From contig JADKKK010000009.1 in assembly GCA_016720545.1 (NCBI GenBank), forward strand, positions 228,996 through 292,995: a DNA stretch of 64,000 bases. Direction: 5' to 3'. The position numbers and the translations under genes were made by a program. The notes beneath the pieces were generated by a model, which searched no databases, was not told the origin of the DNA, and saw nothing but the letters and a program-made list of their open reading frames with translations. The number at the start of each line of letters is the position of its first letter. Within the stretch, counting starts at the first letter, position 1. This document shows, one piece after another, positions 61,181 to 64,000 of the stretch. The DNA comes from Myxococcales bacterium. Lineage in GTDB: Bacteria; Myxococcota_A; Polyangia; Polyangiales; Polyangiaceae.

Positions 61181-63852
61181 CGCGCTGAAGGTCGGCCGCT
61201 GTTGGCACCAATGAAGACCAATAGCGTAAGAAATAGTGGGTTCGTCGCGAGCCGTCGCAACCCAGCACTCTGCGCGACGTCTTGCACAATCTGCGTGACC
61301 ACGGCCTCGTCCTTGATACTGAGTTGCGTCTGGGCGAACGCGATCTCTCCCGCCTCCTCGGCAACCCGCGCGCGCAGCACCCGTCCAGCCAACGCGCGTT
61401 GTTCCTCGGAACTGAGGCCGCACAAGTGGATGTCCTTTAGCTGAGAAGGCAACTCGACAACCTGCGCCGCGGCCGGCCTCGTGGTCACTACGAACCGATT
61501 CCCGGACGCCAGCCCGACCTCAAGCAACGTTGCGATCTGAGCGACCACCTTGGAGCGCGCTTCGACCGACACGACCTCATCGAGTCCGTCAAAGAAGAAC
61601 GCTACCTCACCCGACTTGAGTAGACGTTCAAGGTCCTGTCGGCGAAGCGGCAGGCCACGGGTCGTCGCTGAATCGATCGCAGCGCGAAGGATGTCGACCT
61701 CGCCATCTTGGCGCCGAATCACTGCCGACAGAGGGACGTAGACCGGCACGTGCTTCGCGTACCACGCAGCCTCAGTCCCAGGCGGCCTGCAATACGCCAA
61801 CAACTCGGACTTCGCGAAGCAAGTCTTCCCGGAGCCCGGATCGCCCTGCACGCAGATCGCCCCGTACTCCTGATACAGAAGGCGCGCTCCAGAAGTCTCG
61901 GGGGCGCTAGCGAGTCCATAGGCGCGCTTCATCTCGGTCTCGAGTTGATAGCGCAACGCTCCTTTTAGACCGAGGCGATCGAGCATGTCGTCAATCGACC
62001 TGCTCAATGTGGCTCTCCGCCCCGCCTGCTCACCTGACTCGGCGGTGGCCTGGACGTAGAGCGCATCCAAAGGCAGATCCGGCAGGCGAATCCCAATTGC
62101 GGCAAGTGCTGTGTATCGAGCTGAGTTGAACTCGGCATGGCAGCGCGAAAGGTACGCTGCACGATCAAACTCTCGAGCGGTAGCCGACGTCGTCGACGCT
62201 TCCGTCACGTCAGCCCTGTCTGGACAATAGTCGGCCCGGCTAAGTTCTGTCTCGACCGCTCGCGTTTCGCGAACCGCGGGGTGAGCGGCATCCACAACCT
62301 GTCCGTCTGGTCCAACGATCTCGAACCAGGCATCATTCTTCTCGCGCAGAAGCACGAGGAGAATTCCTTCAAAGGCGAGAATGCTGGCGTCCACATTTCG
62401 ACCGTCAAAAGTCGACATGCGTGCTACCTGCGCGCTCGGCAGAACTCGGCCAAGTACCTTAGCGACTTCATCTCCGAGCAATATCCGAAGCGGTTTGCGC
62501 GCGCGCAGGCGAAGATACGAGGTGTTCGCGTCTTCGGTGATGGTGCCGAACGACACGACCGTCAGCGACTGGAGCGAATTGTAGTCAATAGTATTATTCC
62601 ACGACTCAACCTGCGTTTTCGATATGGTTTCACTTCGAGACTGAATACAGCGAATCATATGACGACCCGAAGTCGTCTGGTAGACGAGGGTAACCGGATT
62701 CTCGTTGGGCGCATGCTGGAGCGCCCCGGGTTCTAAGTCACGCTGGTCCACCAGGTGCCCCTGCGTGATGACGGCTTGCCAGTCCGCGACTGACAGGTTG
62801 CCGAGGGCGCATATCTGCCGAGGCTGCGGCGTAGGACGCTGGGTGGGTTGCTTCGAAGCATTTAGCCGCGACCGAGCCATTGACAGCGCATAGCCCCCAG
62901 AAAGAATGTGACTTGGCTTCTGAAACTCGGAGGGCAGGCTAGTGGCCATGACCCATCGGCCATTCTTGGGGTCCCACTCGTAGAAGACGACGTGGAACGC
63001 ATCGGCGAGCTCAAATATCGCGAACGAATTTCGATACCAATTCCGATTTGCGGGGTCTGGGTCCTGCTTGTCTTGGTACGCTGCGCCAAAGCCAATCGAC
63101 AAGATGCCTTCTCCGCCAAAGCGGGCGCGAATATCGTGCTCGTGACCATGCAAGTACACGGCATTGTTCTGGACCAGCATGCTCTTGAAGGATTCGCGGT
63201 GCTCGTGAAGAAACCACTCGATTGGGTGATGACCAACGACGAGACGAACATCGCAGTCTGGGACGACGAGCAATCGGTGCCGGATGGAGGCAGTCGGTGC
63301 CGGCAGAAATTCGTACTCGCGAACGGTCGGGTCCTTGTCTGAGAAGAATGCCGTGTTCGTGCATACTACTTGTAGGCGCACGTCTTCCGCATCAATCAGA
63401 TGCTGTGCAGAAACCTCCTCGTCCGGGCGCGGGGAGAATACGCGGCCATCGCGGACGAACGCGGAGTACGGGGCAAAGCCTCTCGCGCGTGGCTGCCGTA
63501 CACGAGCGCCGTGTTGATCCTCGTCGAAATAACGCTTCTGGCGCTCGCCTCCTATTCCCATCCATTGGATGGGATCGACCTGGGCGCACTCGATATCGTG
63601 ATTCCCGGGAACTGCAAAAACCTTCGCCCGGTCAAATGCAGTGAGCGCGAGCAACGGCGTCAGCACCAGCTGGTCGAACAATTTGTACTCATCGGCTTGG
63701 CCTGAGAACGCGAGGTCACCGCTAATCAGCACGCCGTCGATCTTCATGCTCGCGCTTGCCTGAGCGATAGCGGCAACAAGGGATGCGAGCGCCGTTTGCT
63801 GCTGCGCGCTCGGATTTCCAACGTGAAGATCGCTCAGGTGTAGCCAACGCAT
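61108..63852 (-). CDS. metallophosphoesterase-NACHT STAND NTPase (defence-type), N-terminal frame
   Basis: The open frame is 914 aa. Residues 1 to ~270 are a calcineurin-like phosphoesterase with all motifs: SDLHVG (D8/H10), SGDLAFSG (D46), PGNHDIE (N84/H85), VVGHHPIEW and HGHEHDI. A linker domain follows. The NACHT NTPase has Walker A GDPGSGKTCFAKSELL near 670, Walker B VAFFFDGLDEV near 750 and LATNPLFLTLL near 890. The last ~25 residues are out-of-frame artefact after a one-base lesion; the ancestral protein continued to 58968 (about 1600 aa). NACHT proteins with nuclease or other effectors are known anti-phage sensors. Codon usage is clearly less GC-rich than in the left part of the window. 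Confidence 0.8.
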   Translation of the reverse strand: MRWLHLSDLHVGNPSAQQQTALASLVAAIAQASASMKIDGVLISGDLAFSGQADEYKLFDQLVLTPLLALTAFDRAKVFAVPGNHDIECAQVDPIQWMGIGGERQKRYFDEDQHGARVRQPRARGFAPYSAFVRDGRVFSPRPDEEVSAQHLIDAEDVRLQVVCTNTAFFSDKDPTVREYEFLPAPTASIRHRLLVVPDCDVRLVVGHHPIEWFLHEHRESFKSMLVQNNAVYLHGHEHDIRARFGGEGILSIGFGAAYQDKQDPDPANRNWYRNSFAIFELADAFHVVFYEWDPKNGRWVMATSLPSEFQKPSHILSGGYALSMARSRLNASKQPTQRPTPQPRQICALGNLSVADWQAVITQGHLVDQRDLEPGALQHAPNENPVTLVYQTTSGRHMIRCIQSRSETISKTQVESWNNTIDYNSLQSLTVVSFGTITEDANTSYLRLRARKPLRILLGDEVAKVLGRVLPSAQVARMSTFDGRNVDASILAFEGILLVLLREKNDAWFEIVGPDGQVVDAAHPAVRETRAVETELSRADYCPDRADVTEASTTSATAREFDRAAYLSRCHAEFNSARYTALAAIGIRLPDLPLDALYVQATAESGEQAGRRATLSRSIDDMLDRLGLKGALRYQLETEMKRAYGLASAPETSGARLLYQEYGAICVQGDPGSGKTCFAKSELLAYCRPPGTEAAWYAKHVPVYVPLSAVIRRQDGEVDILRAAIDSATTRGLPLRRQDLERLLKSGEVAFFFDGLDEVVSVEARSKVVAQIATLLEVGLASGNRFVVTTRPAAAQVVELPSQLKDIHLCGLSSEEQRALAGRVLRARVAEEAGEIAFAQTQLSIKDEAVVTQIVQDVAQSAGLRRLATNPLFLTLLVFIGANSGRPSARRHGSMPRPFVRLRSCVVVWPDTT

Positions 63853-64000
63853 CGGGACTCCGCTCTAGACCGCCGTAACCCACTACGAAACTCGAGAGCG
63901 GTGCCTATCCGAACCGAGTCCGTGCCATAGGACCAGTAGCCCCTGTCTGAGTCAAACACTTTGGGTGACGGATGTGCAGGCTGCTCCCGTTCGCGCGCGG
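63853..64000. other. upstream region of the NACHT gene
   Basis: No gene is seen in the last 148 bp. The segment is less GC-rich and would contain the minus-strand promoter of the metallophosphoesterase-NACHT gene, but no confident promoter boxes were identified. Confidence 0.35.

Overview
The window is very GC-rich chromosomal DNA with strong third-position GC bias. It encodes Pkn-type Ser/Thr kinases, RCC1-repeat and Cys-rich/FGE lipoproteins, an FHA-GGDEF protein and many GTGA stop/start overlaps. Together these point to a Myxococcota (deltaproteobacterial, probably Polyangia) genome. No rRNA, tRNA or CRISPR array was recognised.

Layout. 0-5 kb: end of an alpha/beta hydrolase, rpmI-rplT, an amidase and a Cys-rich/FGE lipoprotein. 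5-10.3 kb: sugar-nucleotide epimerase divergent from a Wzz/GumC-type protein, a BY-kinase-like ATPase and a deacetylase-like protein (an exopolysaccharide cluster). 10.3-11.8 kb: a zinc-ribbon-like small protein, a 22-codon gene with its own SD and terminator, and a frameshifted lipoprotein remnant. 11.8-17.8 kb: SbcD/SbcC-like (YhaO/YhaN-type) pair and a GNAT protein. 17.9-22.4 kb: pyrimidine operon (CAD-like dihydroorotase, ATCase, ODC-OPRT fusion, class 2 DHODH). 22.5-30.8 kb: chalcone-isomerase-like secreted protein, kinase/TPR/RCC1 operon, extensin-like protein, esterase, FHA-GGDEF, pyrophosphatase. 31-37.4 kb: SspB-like protein, LivM-G-F, TIGR01777 epimerase, TrkA-N K+ channel. 37.8-42.2 kb: TetR-controlled TPP enzyme and epimerase-SDR fusion. 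42-48.7 kb: HEAT/TPR protein, PssA, MltB-like transglycosylase, unknown protein, and a flavoprotein lacking the redox disulfide.

48.7-64 kb is different. A repeat-rich zone with a truncated four-helix-bundle gene leads into a minus-strand island of defence-type genes: zinc-ribbon/SF2 helicase/RRP8-like methyltransferase, a TIGR04255 operon, an MmeI-like restriction-modification enzyme, and a metallophosphoesterase-NACHT-helical repeat protein. Most of these are split by single-base indels, mostly in short homopolymers, whereas the housekeeping genes to the left are clean. The far right has visibly lower GC3. This looks like an acquired defence island that is eroding, or one that is locally mis-assembled.

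A ~300-bp MITE-like element with ~90-bp imperfect inverted arms occurs three times (two full copies ~98% identical, one truncated). Each copy lies in a convergent intergenic gap, and in each case the TAG stop of the minus-strand neighbour falls in a CTAG at the element edge.
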